Positions 8,656-15,710 of a stretch of 64,000 nt of DNA are shown here, piece after piece. How positions within the stretch are numbered: position 1 is the first letter of the stretch; every line of letters begins with the position of its first letter. Below the pieces are notes generated by a model that saw only the letters and a list, made by a program, of their open reading frames with translations, did not search any database and was not told where the DNA came from. The DNA is from Cryomorphaceae bacterium (lineage in GTDB: Bacteria; Bacteroidota; Bacteroidia; Flavobacteriales_D; Crocinitomicaceae): contig JAIXUE010000010.1 of assembly GCA_027483605.1 (NCBI GenBank), positions 1 through 64,000 of the forward strand, written 5' to 3'. Position numbers and translations under genes: made by a program.

Positions 8656-10023
8656 ATGACAATCATAAAAAAATTACAAGATTTAGACCTTTCAGAGAAA
8701 AATCTATTCGAAGCCATCGGTCAAATACTAGACTCCTTGGTTCAAGTAATTGAAATTATAGTATTTGATATTTCCAAGGAAGTACCAAAATCTAACTCAT
8801 TAGGTGATTTGGAAATTGAATTGAGGAAGCATGATAAAATCACATACGCAGAAAGCCTATCTAACATAAGGGTTTTGCGTAAAACAATTAACATTAAGAA
8901 CCCAGAATTAAGTAAAGTCATAAAAATGAGGGATGACGTACTGAAGTTCATTGAATCAACAGAATATACTAATCAAGTATACAAAATTAGAGTTCAATAC
9001 GTACCAGAATTAATAAACTGTAGTGGCATTGATACAAGCAACGGGTTTTGTAAATTGAATCTTTATCATGGATCTATTAGTCATATCAAATGTAGCTCAT
9101 TAATAATCTCAGCGTCCATAAAAGAGGATGGTTTTGAAGGGCAAGTATTCAACGCACTAGATTGGAGATTTGATTTAACAAAAATTCAACGTGTCAGTGT
9201 TTTGAGTATTGGAAATTTTAAAATATTCTACTACGATACCAAAGATTCTGATACTTATTTTGACCAACTTATAATTTTGGGATTGGATGAATCGGTAAAG
9301 ATCGCAAGGGGCGATGTCGAGAATTGTTATGACCATACGTTTTCATTTTTATCCTATTTAGAAAATGTTGGGGTCGATATTTCCAATATTGGTTTAACAT
9401 TCCTTTTAGGGAATAGAGTAGATAACAAGGAAGATAGCATTATATTACTCATTCAAAAATCATTGTCTTGGTTAAAACAAGTTAAGAAAAGCACTACCAT
9501 TCATTGTTCAATTTTTTATACTGAACTAGTAGAGTTATTTAACACAACAATGAATCAATTCCTAAACAGAAGCTATATTGATTCTGATGCAAATCCTATT
9601 CTAAATGCTTCAATAATTGAGCTGAAAACGATTTTACAAGGGCTTGAAAAAGGAACTTTGGAAGAAGGTGTCAATCCATTATTTAGTGCATTATCTGTAA
9701 AAGACAATATCAATATCGAATTGATTTGTACATTTTCAAGGACTTTATGTGAGTTAATTGTTAAAGAAATTCATGTAAAACACAATATTAAAGTTTCCGG
9801 AGACCTATTAAATTCAATAGAAAAACTCAGAAATGAGAATATACTGTCACCATGGATTTGTAGTTACATGCATGGCCTTAGAATTCTTGGTAACAAGAGC
9901 GTGCATCCACATAATCAACCGCCACAATACATGCCAAAGACCTTAGATTACAATGATTTATTAATTGCACTAACTGGTGCTAAGGCACTGATTGAGTTTT
10001 ATAAATCCAATATTTTGGAATAA
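8656..10023 (+). CDS. Predicted HEPN - macro-like - HEPN (DUF4145-like) protein
   Basis: A 455-residue AT-rich protein. Residues 345-450 look like the DUF4145 branch of HEPN domains, ending in LRILGNKSVHP, which matches the family pattern of Arg, Asn and His around a helix. Residues 1-100 also look like a helical HEPN-type domain, with RVLRKTINIKN in the matching place, where His is replaced by Asn. Between them, about 131-303, the order NLYHGSISHIKCSSLIISA ... IGLTFLLGNR ... SIILLIQKSLSWLKQ ... TIHCSIFYTELVELF follows the strands and helices of a macro domain. HEPN domains are often RNases and macro domains bind ADP-ribose; both occur in defence systems. The assignments are by eye. It lies next to a tyrosine recombinase and ends with no terminator that I can see. 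Confidence 0.55.
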   Translation: MTIIKKLQDLDLSEKNLFEAIGQILDSLVQVIEIIVFDISKEVPKSNSLGDLEIELRKHDKITYAESLSNIRVLRKTINIKNPELSKVIKMRDDVLKFIESTEYTNQVYKIRVQYVPELINCSGIDTSNGFCKLNLYHGSISHIKCSSLIISASIKEDGFEGQVFNALDWRFDLTKIQRVSVLSIGNFKIFYYDTKDSDTYFDQLIILGLDESVKIARGDVENCYDHTFSFLSYLENVGVDISNIGLTFLLGNRVDNKEDSIILLIQKSLSWLKQVKKSTTIHCSIFYTELVELFNTTMNQFLNRSYIDSDANPILNASIIELKTILQGLEKGTLEEGVNPLFSALSVKDNINIELICTFSRTLCELIVKEIHVKHNIKVSGDLLNSIEKLRNENILSPWICSYMHGLRILGNKSVHPHNQPPQYMPKTLDYNDLLIALTGAKALIEFYKSNILE

Positions 10024-10099
10024 AAAGTAAAATAGGTATCAAAGAAATATAAAAGTATACAGTTGAATTGCAATTCTAGTGCAATTGATCAACCTCAAT

Positions 10100-10251
10100 C
10101 CAACTTAAACCTAACTCAAAGTCAACTTACATCAGCTTGAAGTCAACTTAAGTTGGAAATGGCCGACCTACACGTGAATTGATTTTTTTTGCATTTTGTT
10201 GTACGTTCATACAACAAATCAACTGAAATCTTAACTTAAGCTAGCTTTAAG
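10100..10251. repeat. Cluster of CAACTTA motifs and a palindrome (possible recombinase arm sites)
   Basis: The 301-base gap between the convergent genes ending at 10023 and 10325 has no coding frame but is rich in short repeats. CCAACTTAA is at 10100-10108. CAACTTA recurs around 10123, and a perfect palindrome CAACTTAAGTTG lies at 10144-10155. An imperfect inverted copy (AACTTAAG ... CTTTAAGTT) lies at 10233-10253. Integrases with an N-terminal arm-binding domain recognise such direct repeats next to their att core. Confidence 0.35.
10195..10218. repeat. Perfect 9-base inverted repeat, core-site-like
   Basis: TTTGTTGTA-CGTTCA-TACAACAAA is a perfect inverted repeat with a 6-base centre. Tyrosine recombinase core sites have inverted arms of about this length around a 6-8 base crossover region. 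Its location beside the integrase gene and among the CAACTTA motifs fits, but a stem-loop terminator for the upstream gene is an alternative. Confidence 0.35.
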
Positions 10252-10272
10252 TTGGAATTGTTATTTTTCAAA

Positions 10273-10322
10273 ATAACACTCCCGGTTACCGGCAATATGA
10301 TTCATTGCCATTATGGTGTTAT
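10273..10322 (-). terminator. Nested hairpins after the integrase gene
   Basis: ATAACAC (10273-10279) pairs with GTGTTAT (10316-10322). Inside are CCGGT-T-ACCGG (10282-10292) and GGCAAT/ATTGCC (10291-10309), which compete with each other. It starts two bases past the integrase stop and is followed on the minus strand by a TGAAAAATAA stretch, a weak U-tract at best. It may end the integrase transcript or be a recombination site. Confidence 0.35.
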
Positions 10323-10324
10323 CC

Positions 10325-11575
10325 CTAAAAATATCCCTTATACTTCTGCGCTGTGAGTTCAGCGTCGAGTTTGAGGTATTTGAGGAAGTTGCGTTCTGAA
10401 GTGTGGCCGGTGAACTTCATGATGGCTTGGGCAGGCATTCCCTTGAGGAATTTGAGGGTGCAGAAAGTGCGGCGGCAGGTATGTGACGACACCTCTTCGA
10501 ATTTGTATTTGGTGACTTTAATAGTCTTGCCAGCGATTTCTCGGTAGAACTTGATCTCGTCCTTCATGTTCAATGACTCGCAGATTTCACGGATCATTTT
10601 GTTGAAGTTGGTGATGTGGTTTTTGTCGAGGTTGGGCAATACGCCATCATACTTCTCCAAAATGCGTTTGAAGCGATCACTGAGCGGAATGATAACCTTT
10701 TTCACCCCTTGCTTTTTGGTTTTCTTCGGGACAATATGCAACTCTTCACGCATGAAGTCGTGGGGTTGGATACGCACGTAGTCAGAGTAGCGCAAGCCCG
10801 TTTCACAACCTACCAAAAACAAATCTCGGACAATGGCGTATTTTGGATCTTCAATGACTTTGTTTTCAATCGCTTCTAAATCGGCTTCGGTAAGGTAAAT
10901 GTTGTCGACATCTTCCATGATGGTCGGGTAACCCTTCAAACTGAATCGGGTGGTGATGTTCTTGTCAAAGCACCAATTGAAGAAGGCCTTGATATTTTTG
11001 TTTTCCTTGCCAATGCTATTTGGCATGAGGCCGCTGTCTCCTTGAGAATTGATGGCTATGAAAGAAAGGTAGTTGGTCCATTCTTCATTGAACCTGCTGC
11101 TTTGTGCGTTGATGAGTGCAAAAGTCAAAGGCCTTCCGATGATTTCTTCGGTTTTGCGCAGGTGCTTGCGTAAGCCGTTATGGTAATGGCGCACATCTGG
11201 GTTAATCTTGCGTTTCTCGGCAATAAAATCTTCGAAGTGGTCCCAGAAGGTTTTGGCCTTCTTGCTTTTGGTTGGCACCTTGTTGAGTTTCATCAAATCT
11301 GCTTTGATGACCTCTGGGCTTGGGTAGAAATCTTCGTCACGGTATTTTTTCATCAAGGAATCCATGACCACTTCATATTGGTCTAATTTATCATTGATAA
11401 TGTTTGCATCTTGATTCTCAATTGTTACTTTTACACGTTGCTTTTTCTCAAGCCATAGTTTCGGATCTACCGAACAACCTGTAGACAATTTAACTCTGAT
11501 ATTGTCATAAAATACAGTCATAAAGATGAGGGTCTGATTGACCGCATTTTTATTCTTCAAATAGTAGTTTATCAT
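10325..11575 (-). CDS. Tyrosine recombinase / integrase
   Basis: A 416-residue phage/conjugative-element type integrase of the Bacteroidota. The N-terminus (about 1-100) is an arm-binding domain with the usual IRVKLSTGCSVDPKLWLEK start. The SAM-like core-binding domain spans about 105-215 and the catalytic domain about 225-416. The catalytic residues are visible: Arg in GCETGLRYSDY, His and Arg in SSHTCRRTF, His in FTGHTS, and Tyr in NFLKYLKL. Length is normal and the gene looks intact. It marks a mobile or formerly mobile element, but I could not find a tRNA or a pair of att repeats in the window. The sequence before its start has a promoter box and a direct repeat. Confidence 0.95.
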   Translation of the reverse strand: MINYYLKNKNAVNQTLIFMTVFYDNIRVKLSTGCSVDPKLWLEKKQRVKVTIENQDANIINDKLDQYEVVMDSLMKKYRDEDFYPSPEVIKADLMKLNKVPTKSKKAKTFWDHFEDFIAEKRKINPDVRHYHNGLRKHLRKTEEIIGRPLTFALINAQSSRFNEEWTNYLSFIAINSQGDSGLMPNSIGKENKNIKAFFNWCFDKNITTRFSLKGYPTIMEDVDNIYLTEADLEAIENKVIEDPKYAIVRDLFLVGCETGLRYSDYVRIQPHDFMREELHIVPKKTKKQGVKKVIIPLSDRFKRILEKYDGVLPNLDKNHITNFNKMIREICESLNMKDEIKFYREIAGKTIKVTKYKFEEVSSHTCRRTFCTLKFLKGMPAQAIMKFTGHTSERNFLKYLKLDAELTAQKYKGYF

Positions 11576-11591
11576 TGTTCATATCTTTCTA

Positions 11592-11631
11592 CAAAGATAC
11601 GAAAAAGGGGGGACGGATTGGGGGACGGATT
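11592..11631 (-). promoter_or_regulatory. Integrase promoter with direct repeats over the -33 region
   Basis: Read on the minus strand, TATCTTTG (11592-11599) matches the Bacteroidota -7 box TAnnTTTG 17 bases before the integrase start. No TTTG is found at -33. Instead the plus-strand sequence GGGGACGGATT occurs twice, at 11609-11619 and 11621-11631, exactly over that region. The pair spaced 12 bases apart may bind an activator or repressor. Confidence 0.5.
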
Positions 11632-11739
11632 ATCTCCATTTATGTTGTTTTCAACATTTGAAATTTTACAAAATATTTTTGTAACTATTTGATTTAGATT
11701 GCATTATAAGCAAACTTAATCCGATTCCTGAAACCCTTG

Positions 11740-11856
11740 AAAACACTAGAATGGACAACCCGTCCAGACCGCAAAACGCTAACGTTAAAGACAAGTCCTA
11801 TATGGCTGTAGGAATTAGAAAACCCTAAGATGTATCAATGTCTTAGGGTTTTTGTT
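11740..11856 (+). ncRNA. Candidate structured RNA ending in an orphan terminator
   Basis: The 415-base gap 11576-11990 has no convincing coding frame. It does contain a strong plus-strand terminator that belongs to no gene. Before it are three small hairpins: TGGAC/GTCCA (11752-11766), the palindrome TAACGTTA (about 11780-11787) and TCCTA/TAGGA (11796-11813). This could be a small RNA linked to the mobile element, or the truncated 3' end of a gene interrupted by it. The 5' end is not defined and no known RNA family (tRNA, tmRNA) is recognised. Confidence 0.3.
11821..11856 (+). terminator. Rho-independent terminator without an annotated upstream gene
   Basis: AACCCTAAGA (11821-11830) pairs perfectly with TCTTAGGGTT (11841-11850) around a 10-base loop, followed by TTTGTTTTTT. 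The U-tract is on the plus strand only, so it ends plus-strand transcription, yet no plus-strand gene lies upstream before 10023. Confidence 0.75.
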
Positions 11857-11990
11857 TTTTAGGGATTTGGAGTTTCTGTAAAACATTCTGTAAAACATTT
11901 CAAAGCTTATCCAAAGCAAACACCCCGCTTTAATGCGCTGCTCGTGGAGGATAAATAAAATCGTAACTTAGGGTTTCAATAGCAACACAC

Positions 11991-13247
11991 ATGAACGAAA
12001 TCAAATGCCCACACTGCACCAAGACGTTTAAGCTCGACGACGCAGGTTATGCTGATATCTTGAAGCAGGTCAAGAACCACGAGTTTGAGATAGAGGTCGA
12101 GAAACGCGAGAAGGAGCTGGCGCGCCAGCGCGAGGATGCGCTCAAACTAGCCGACGCAGAGGCAAATACTAAACTGCAAGCCGCGTTGCGCACCAAAGAA
12201 TTGGAGGCTGCTGAATTTCAACATAAAGCCGCTGCTGAATTGGCTGCACTCAAGGCGCAAATCAGCAATTTTGAGCTGCAAAAAACGTTGGCAATCAAGG
12301 ATGCCGTTACAGCCTTAGAACAAGACAAAAGCAAACTTAACGCTGCACTCGAATCTGAGAAAAAACTAAAAGATCTGGAGCTACAGAGCATGAAAGCGGC
12401 ACTCGATGAGAAGCTGCGCTCTGAGCTTGAGCGCAAAAACGACGAGCTGCGACTCAAAGACGAAGCCATCAAAAGCCTGCGCGATTTCAAGGCACGGCTC
12501 TCCACCAAAATGCTGGGCGAAAGTTTAGAGCAGCACTGCGAAATCGAATTCAATAAAATCAGGCCAACAGCCTTCAACAAAAACGTTTACTTCGAAAAAG
12601 ACAACGACGCTTCTAGCGGCACCAAAGGCGACTACATCTACCGCGAGTCCGACGACGACGGCACGGAATTCATCTCGATTATGTTCGAAATGAAAAACGA
12701 ACAAGAAGACGGTGGCGCCAAAAAAAAGAACGAAGATTTCTTCAAAAAACTCAATGATGATCGCCTCAAAAAAGGCTGTGAATATGCAGTACTCGTCACG
12801 ATGCTCGAGCCCGACAACGAATTCTACAACGCCGGAATTGTAGATGTGTCATATCGTTATCCCAAAATGTATGTAATTCGCCCACAAGCGTTCATCCCGA
12901 TCATTACCCTTCTTCGCAATGCAGCGCTCAACTCTTTGCACTACCGCACCGAACTCGCTTTAGTCAAAGCCCAAAATATCGACGTCTCTAATTTCGAAGA
13001 CCGCCTCAATAAATTCAAGGACGGTTTTGCCAAGAATTACCAACTCGCTTCAGACAAATTCAATACGGCCATCAAAGAAATCGACAAAACCATAGAGCAC
13101 CTTACAAAGGTCAGGGATAACCTCCTGGGCTCCGAAAGAAACCTGCGTTTGGCCAACGACAAAGCCGAAGAAATCACGATCAAAAAACTGACGCACGGCA
13201 ACCCCACCATGAAGGGGAAGTTTGATGAATTGGGGAAGATTGAGTAA
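11991..13247 (+). CDS. DUF2130 protein: zinc-ribbon start, coiled coil, nuclease-fold-like C-terminus
   Basis: A 418-residue protein of the DUF2130 family. It starts with a treble-clef-like CPHC motif ([15 protein letters not shown]), followed by a long Ala/Glu/Lys-rich coiled coil at about 30-170. The conserved C-terminal domain (about 180-400) contains the typical [24 protein letters not shown] and FEMKNEQ segments. Asp, Glu and Lys in the last two segments fit a PD-(D/E)XK-like nuclease core, which is what has been proposed for this family; activity is not shown. The gene is alone in its orientation after the candidate RNA, with a TAACTTAG box about 30 bases before the ATG. Confidence 0.9.
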   Translation: MNEIKCPHCTKTFKLDDAGYADILKQVKNHEFEIEVEKREKELARQREDALKLADAEANTKLQAALRTKELEAAEFQHKAAAELAALKAQISNFELQKTLAIKDAVTALEQDKSKLNAALESEKKLKDLELQSMKAALDEKLRSELERKNDELRLKDEAIKSLRDFKARLSTKMLGESLEQHCEIEFNKIRPTAFNKNVYFEKDNDASSGTKGDYIYRESDDDGTEFISIMFEMKNEQEDGGAKKKNEDFFKKLNDDRLKKGCEYAVLVTMLEPDNEFYNAGIVDVSYRYPKMYVIRPQAFIPIITLLRNAALNSLHYRTELALVKAQNIDVSNFEDRLNKFKDGFAKNYQLASDKFNTAIKEIDKTIEHLTKVRDNLLGSERNLRLANDKAEEITIKKLTHGNPTMKGKFDELGKIE

Positions 13248-13278
13248 GTGAAATCACGGACAACGGGAGGAGAAAATA

Positions 13279-13309
13279 TTTGGAGCAATTAGATTAATGC
13301 ATAACTTTG
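13279..13309 (+). promoter_or_regulatory. Perfect Bacteroidota promoter for the 13328-14135 pair
   Basis: TTTG at 13279-13282, 19 bases, then TAACTTTG at 13302-13309 match the Bacteroidota consensus in sequence and spacing. Transcription would start around 13315, so the in-frame TTG at 13307 cannot be the start codon of the following gene. Confidence 0.7.
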
Positions 13310-13327
13310 TATCCTGATTACAAGAAA

Positions 13328-13489
13328 ATGGGTATCTCATCATCAAACAACACTATTAAAGCGAAGTCAGTTGCTGTCAAGTCAAAAGACAGCAAGCTTC
13401 GTCAGTTAATAATGTCAACGGAGATAAAGCCTTTATCGAAAGAAGAATACAATAGTATCCGCTTAAATGCTTATAAGGCTGTAAGATAA
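13328..13489 (+). CDS. Small basic protein, first of a two-gene module
   Basis: A 53-residue protein starting MGISSSNNTIK; the frame opens upstream at a TTG at 13307, but the promoter overlaps that codon. It is basic, with a Lys/Ser-rich N-terminus and a short helical C-terminus (KPLSKEEYNSIRLNAYKAV). Its size and position, 31 bases before a 204-residue gene, are those of an antitoxin or small regulator, but no DNA-binding motif is evident. No family is recognised. Confidence 0.5.
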   Translation: MGISSSNNTIKAKSVAVKSKDSKLRQLIMSTEIKPLSKEEYNSIRLNAYKAVR

Positions 13490-13520
13490 CTTCTACATCT
13501 TTACCTCTTAAGTTTTGCTC

Positions 13521-14135
13521 ATGTCTTCTGAATCTCAGTACAATTCTTTCCGTTATACCCTTTTAAAAAATGCCAATCTATCAGGTATACCATACACCGT
13601 TGATTACTTTGAAGCAACTGGCATCAAACAATATAAGATTTCAATTCAAAAAAAGCTTGTATATATTGTAGAACTTTATGATTACAAGGGCTTTATATTT
13701 TTGAAATTCCACCCTAAAATTCATGAATCAAACCCAGATCGCTATCAAATTACAGCGATGGGATTATCACATTCAGAAAAAAGAAAATTACTGAACACTT
13801 GTTGCCTTATTGTACTCGACGAAATTGATAGAGAACTAAAGGTTGACATCATATATGCATTTTTTGGCCAATGGTATGATAAAGACAATCAACAAAATCG
13901 CTTGTCAGCAAAACGATTTAATCTATACGAAAAACAGGTGACAACCTTTTTCTCTAATGAGCACTTCAAACATTTCAAATTCGACCCGATCAATCTTTAT
14001 TGTCTTAGTTCAATACAAAACAACATGTTTGAAAGTCTTATTTCAGATTTACTTGAAACTTTATCTGAAAATCAGGATTTTGTAGCCCAATTCATGACTA
14101 GGCGAGCTATCGACGAATACCTTAGCGGAGAATAA
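13521..14135 (+). CDS. Hypothetical protein, second of a two-gene module
   Basis: A 204-residue protein starting at the ATG at 13521; the frame is open from a TTG two codons upstream. The sequence is AT-rich and mixed alpha/beta, with no signal peptide or membrane helix. The first half has beta-strand runs (KQYKISIQKKLVYIVELYDYKGFIFLKF is split by charged turns), the second half is helical. No catalytic motif is recognised. It shares the strong promoter at 13279 with the 53-residue gene, and its stop is six bases from the stop of the convergent T9SS gene. It may be a toxin or abortive-infection effector; this is inference from size and context only. Confidence 0.5.
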   Translation: MSSESQYNSFRYTLLKNANLSGIPYTVDYFEATGIKQYKISIQKKLVYIVELYDYKGFIFLKFHPKIHESNPDRYQITAMGLSHSEKRKLLNTCCLIVLDEIDRELKVDIIYAFFGQWYDKDNQQNRLSAKRFNLYEKQVTTFFSNEHFKHFKFDPINLYCLSSIQNNMFESLISDLLETLSENQDFVAQFMTRRAIDEYLSGE

Positions 14136-14141
14136 TCCCCC

Positions 14142-15431
14142 CTACTTCACCACTTTCACCAACTCCACGCCATTTGCTGTCTGTACTTCCAAGAAATACA
14201 CACCGCTTTGCAATGAACCAGTTGCTACTTCGAGTGTGTTGCTGTTGGCTGCTTGTTGCAATACAATCTTTCCTTGTGCATCTCGAAGGGTGAGTGCCTC
14301 GATCATTTGATCTGAGCAAACTGTAAACTGTTGCTCAAATGGATTTGGAGCGACTTTGAGCACAGACTTGCTGGCATTTGCCAAACCTACATTGCTACCG
14401 TTGGGATTGACGCGTGTTGGAGTGGCTTCAGAACAGTCAGAAGGATGGCGCAGCAAGTCAAAAAACAGTGAGTTGCTTGCAGTGCCCTGAGGCGTAATCA
14501 ATTGCTCAAAAACCACCAAACCTGTTGTTACAGACACTCCTGCAACCGCATAACCGCCTTGTGGCAGCAAAGCCGAGAAGTAATAAACTCCGTTGTCCGG
14601 ATCAATAGTAGAGCTGCCGTTAATGGTATAAGAATTATACGGCAAAGGCTGCTGAGAAATGCGCGTGACCACACCAGTTTGCGGATCGATTTTGCCTAGA
14701 TACGGAACATTAGGAATGGTAGTGGAAGTGCGAATAAGCCCGTAGATAGTGGTGTCTGCACAATTGTAGGTGTAGTTGTCAAAAAACAAACCTCCTTGAG
14801 GAAAAGTAATGGTTTGCTCTGAATAAACTTGCCCATTGTACAAATCTAAACCAATAATTTTCCCTTGATTCGAATAGTAATAAACCATCTCGTGCGGGTT
14901 AATTGCACAACCCTGCACGGCATATGTTTGACCAACCGATTGCGGCGAAATTTGGGTAATGACACCCGTTGCCGGATCGATGGTCGCTAAATACAATTCG
15001 CCATTGACCTGACCGATTCCTGTAGAAGTAGAGCGTCTGGCCAAACCATAAATAGTAGAGTCACTGGTATTGAAGCGGTAATTATCAAAATAACTCGGCG
15101 CAATAGGGTTGCTCAAGGCATTTTGTGCAGAAGGCAGGCCGTCTAGCATATTGACCGCCACCAAATCAGTTTGCGTCTGAAAAAAATAAGTCTGGGTAAT
15201 CGGATCAAGCGCCGCACCAGTCGCAACAATAACAGATGCCAAACTACTCGGACTCAAGGGTGTAAGCACCCCACTATTCACATCTAGTTTACCCAAACGA
15301 ACGGTACCCGCAGCAACGTTGGTACCTTGGCCTGGTGTACGCATCACGCCATAGATATCATTAGACTGCGCAAAAGTGGCAAACTGCAAGGAGCCAAAAA
15401 GCAGGGCGAGTAGAGATTTGTTGAGGGTCAT
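14142..15431 (-). CDS. Secreted T9SS type A sorting-domain protein
   Basis: A 429-residue exported protein. The N-terminus is a signal peptide (MTLNKSLLALLFGSLQFATFAQ). Residues 25-340 are a repetitive beta-rich domain in which units of the type IDPATGVITQIS and DNYTFNCADTTIYGLI recur about three or four times, so it is probably a propeller-like fold. The last 80 residues are a type IX secretion sorting domain: VAPNPFEQQFTV, then GKIVLQQ, and finally LQSGVYFLEVQTANGVELVKVVK split over two strands. It would be carried over the outer membrane and attached to or released from the surface. The substrate is unknown. Confidence 0.85.
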   Translation of the reverse strand: MTLNKSLLALLFGSLQFATFAQSNDIYGVMRTPGQGTNVAAGTVRLGKLDVNSGVLTPLSPSSLASVIVATGAALDPITQTYFFQTQTDLVAVNMLDGLPSAQNALSNPIAPSYFDNYRFNTSDSTIYGLARRSTSTGIGQVNGELYLATIDPATGVITQISPQSVGQTYAVQGCAINPHEMVYYYSNQGKIIGLDLYNGQVYSEQTITFPQGGLFFDNYTYNCADTTIYGLIRTSTTIPNVPYLGKIDPQTGVVTRISQQPLPYNSYTINGSSTIDPDNGVYYFSALLPQGGYAVAGVSVTTGLVVFEQLITPQGTASNSLFFDLLRHPSDCSEATPTRVNPNGSNVGLANASKSVLKVAPNPFEQQFTVCSDQMIEALTLRDAQGKIVLQQAANSNTLEVATGSLQSGVYFLEVQTANGVELVKVVK

Positions 15432-15505
15432 GATGGATGGTTTTAGCGGTTAATACCGACATAACAACTCAGACAATCAATTGTTTAGAACAGTAAAAAT
15501 TTGCA

Positions 15506-15688
15506 TTTACCCTTATTTTGTGACAAATATTGAGAAATTTTACCCTGATTTTGTGACATAAAATTTAAATTTTACCCTGATTTTGTTACAAAATTAAAGA
15601 ATTTTTACCCTTATTCTGTGACATAATTTATATATTTTACCCTTATTTTGTGACAAAAATAGGGATATTTTACCCTTATTTTGTTACA
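15506..15688. repeat. Six phased direct repeats upstream of the DUF4143 ATPase gene
   Basis: Six copies of TTTACCCTKATTTTGTKACA lie at 15506-15525, 15539-15558, 15571-15590, 15604-15623, 15636-15655 and 15669-15688. Start-to-start distances are 33, 32, 33, 32 and 33 bases, close to three helical turns, so all copies face one side of the DNA. The A/T-rich linkers (12-13 bases) are not conserved. The last copy overlaps a perfect -7 box, TACATTTG at 15685-15692, 18 bases before the ATPase start. This is an operator array or a cooperative binding platform. Confidence 0.85.
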
Positions 15689-15710
15689 TTTGACCTCAAA
15701 TAAGTTCGCT

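Noticed and set aside
10024-10324. Insertion sequence remnant
   Set aside because: No transposase fragment or terminal inverted repeats with target duplication; repeats are better explained as recombinase sites.
11576-11990. tRNA or tmRNA as integrase target
   Set aside because: No T-arm consensus, CCA end or tmRNA tag frame could be found on either strand; the hairpins are short and unlike those RNAs.
15506-15688. CRISPR array
   Set aside because: The 20-base units vary at several positions and the spacers are only 12-13 bases of A/T-rich sequence. No cas genes are near. The phased arrangement over a promoter fits operators instead.
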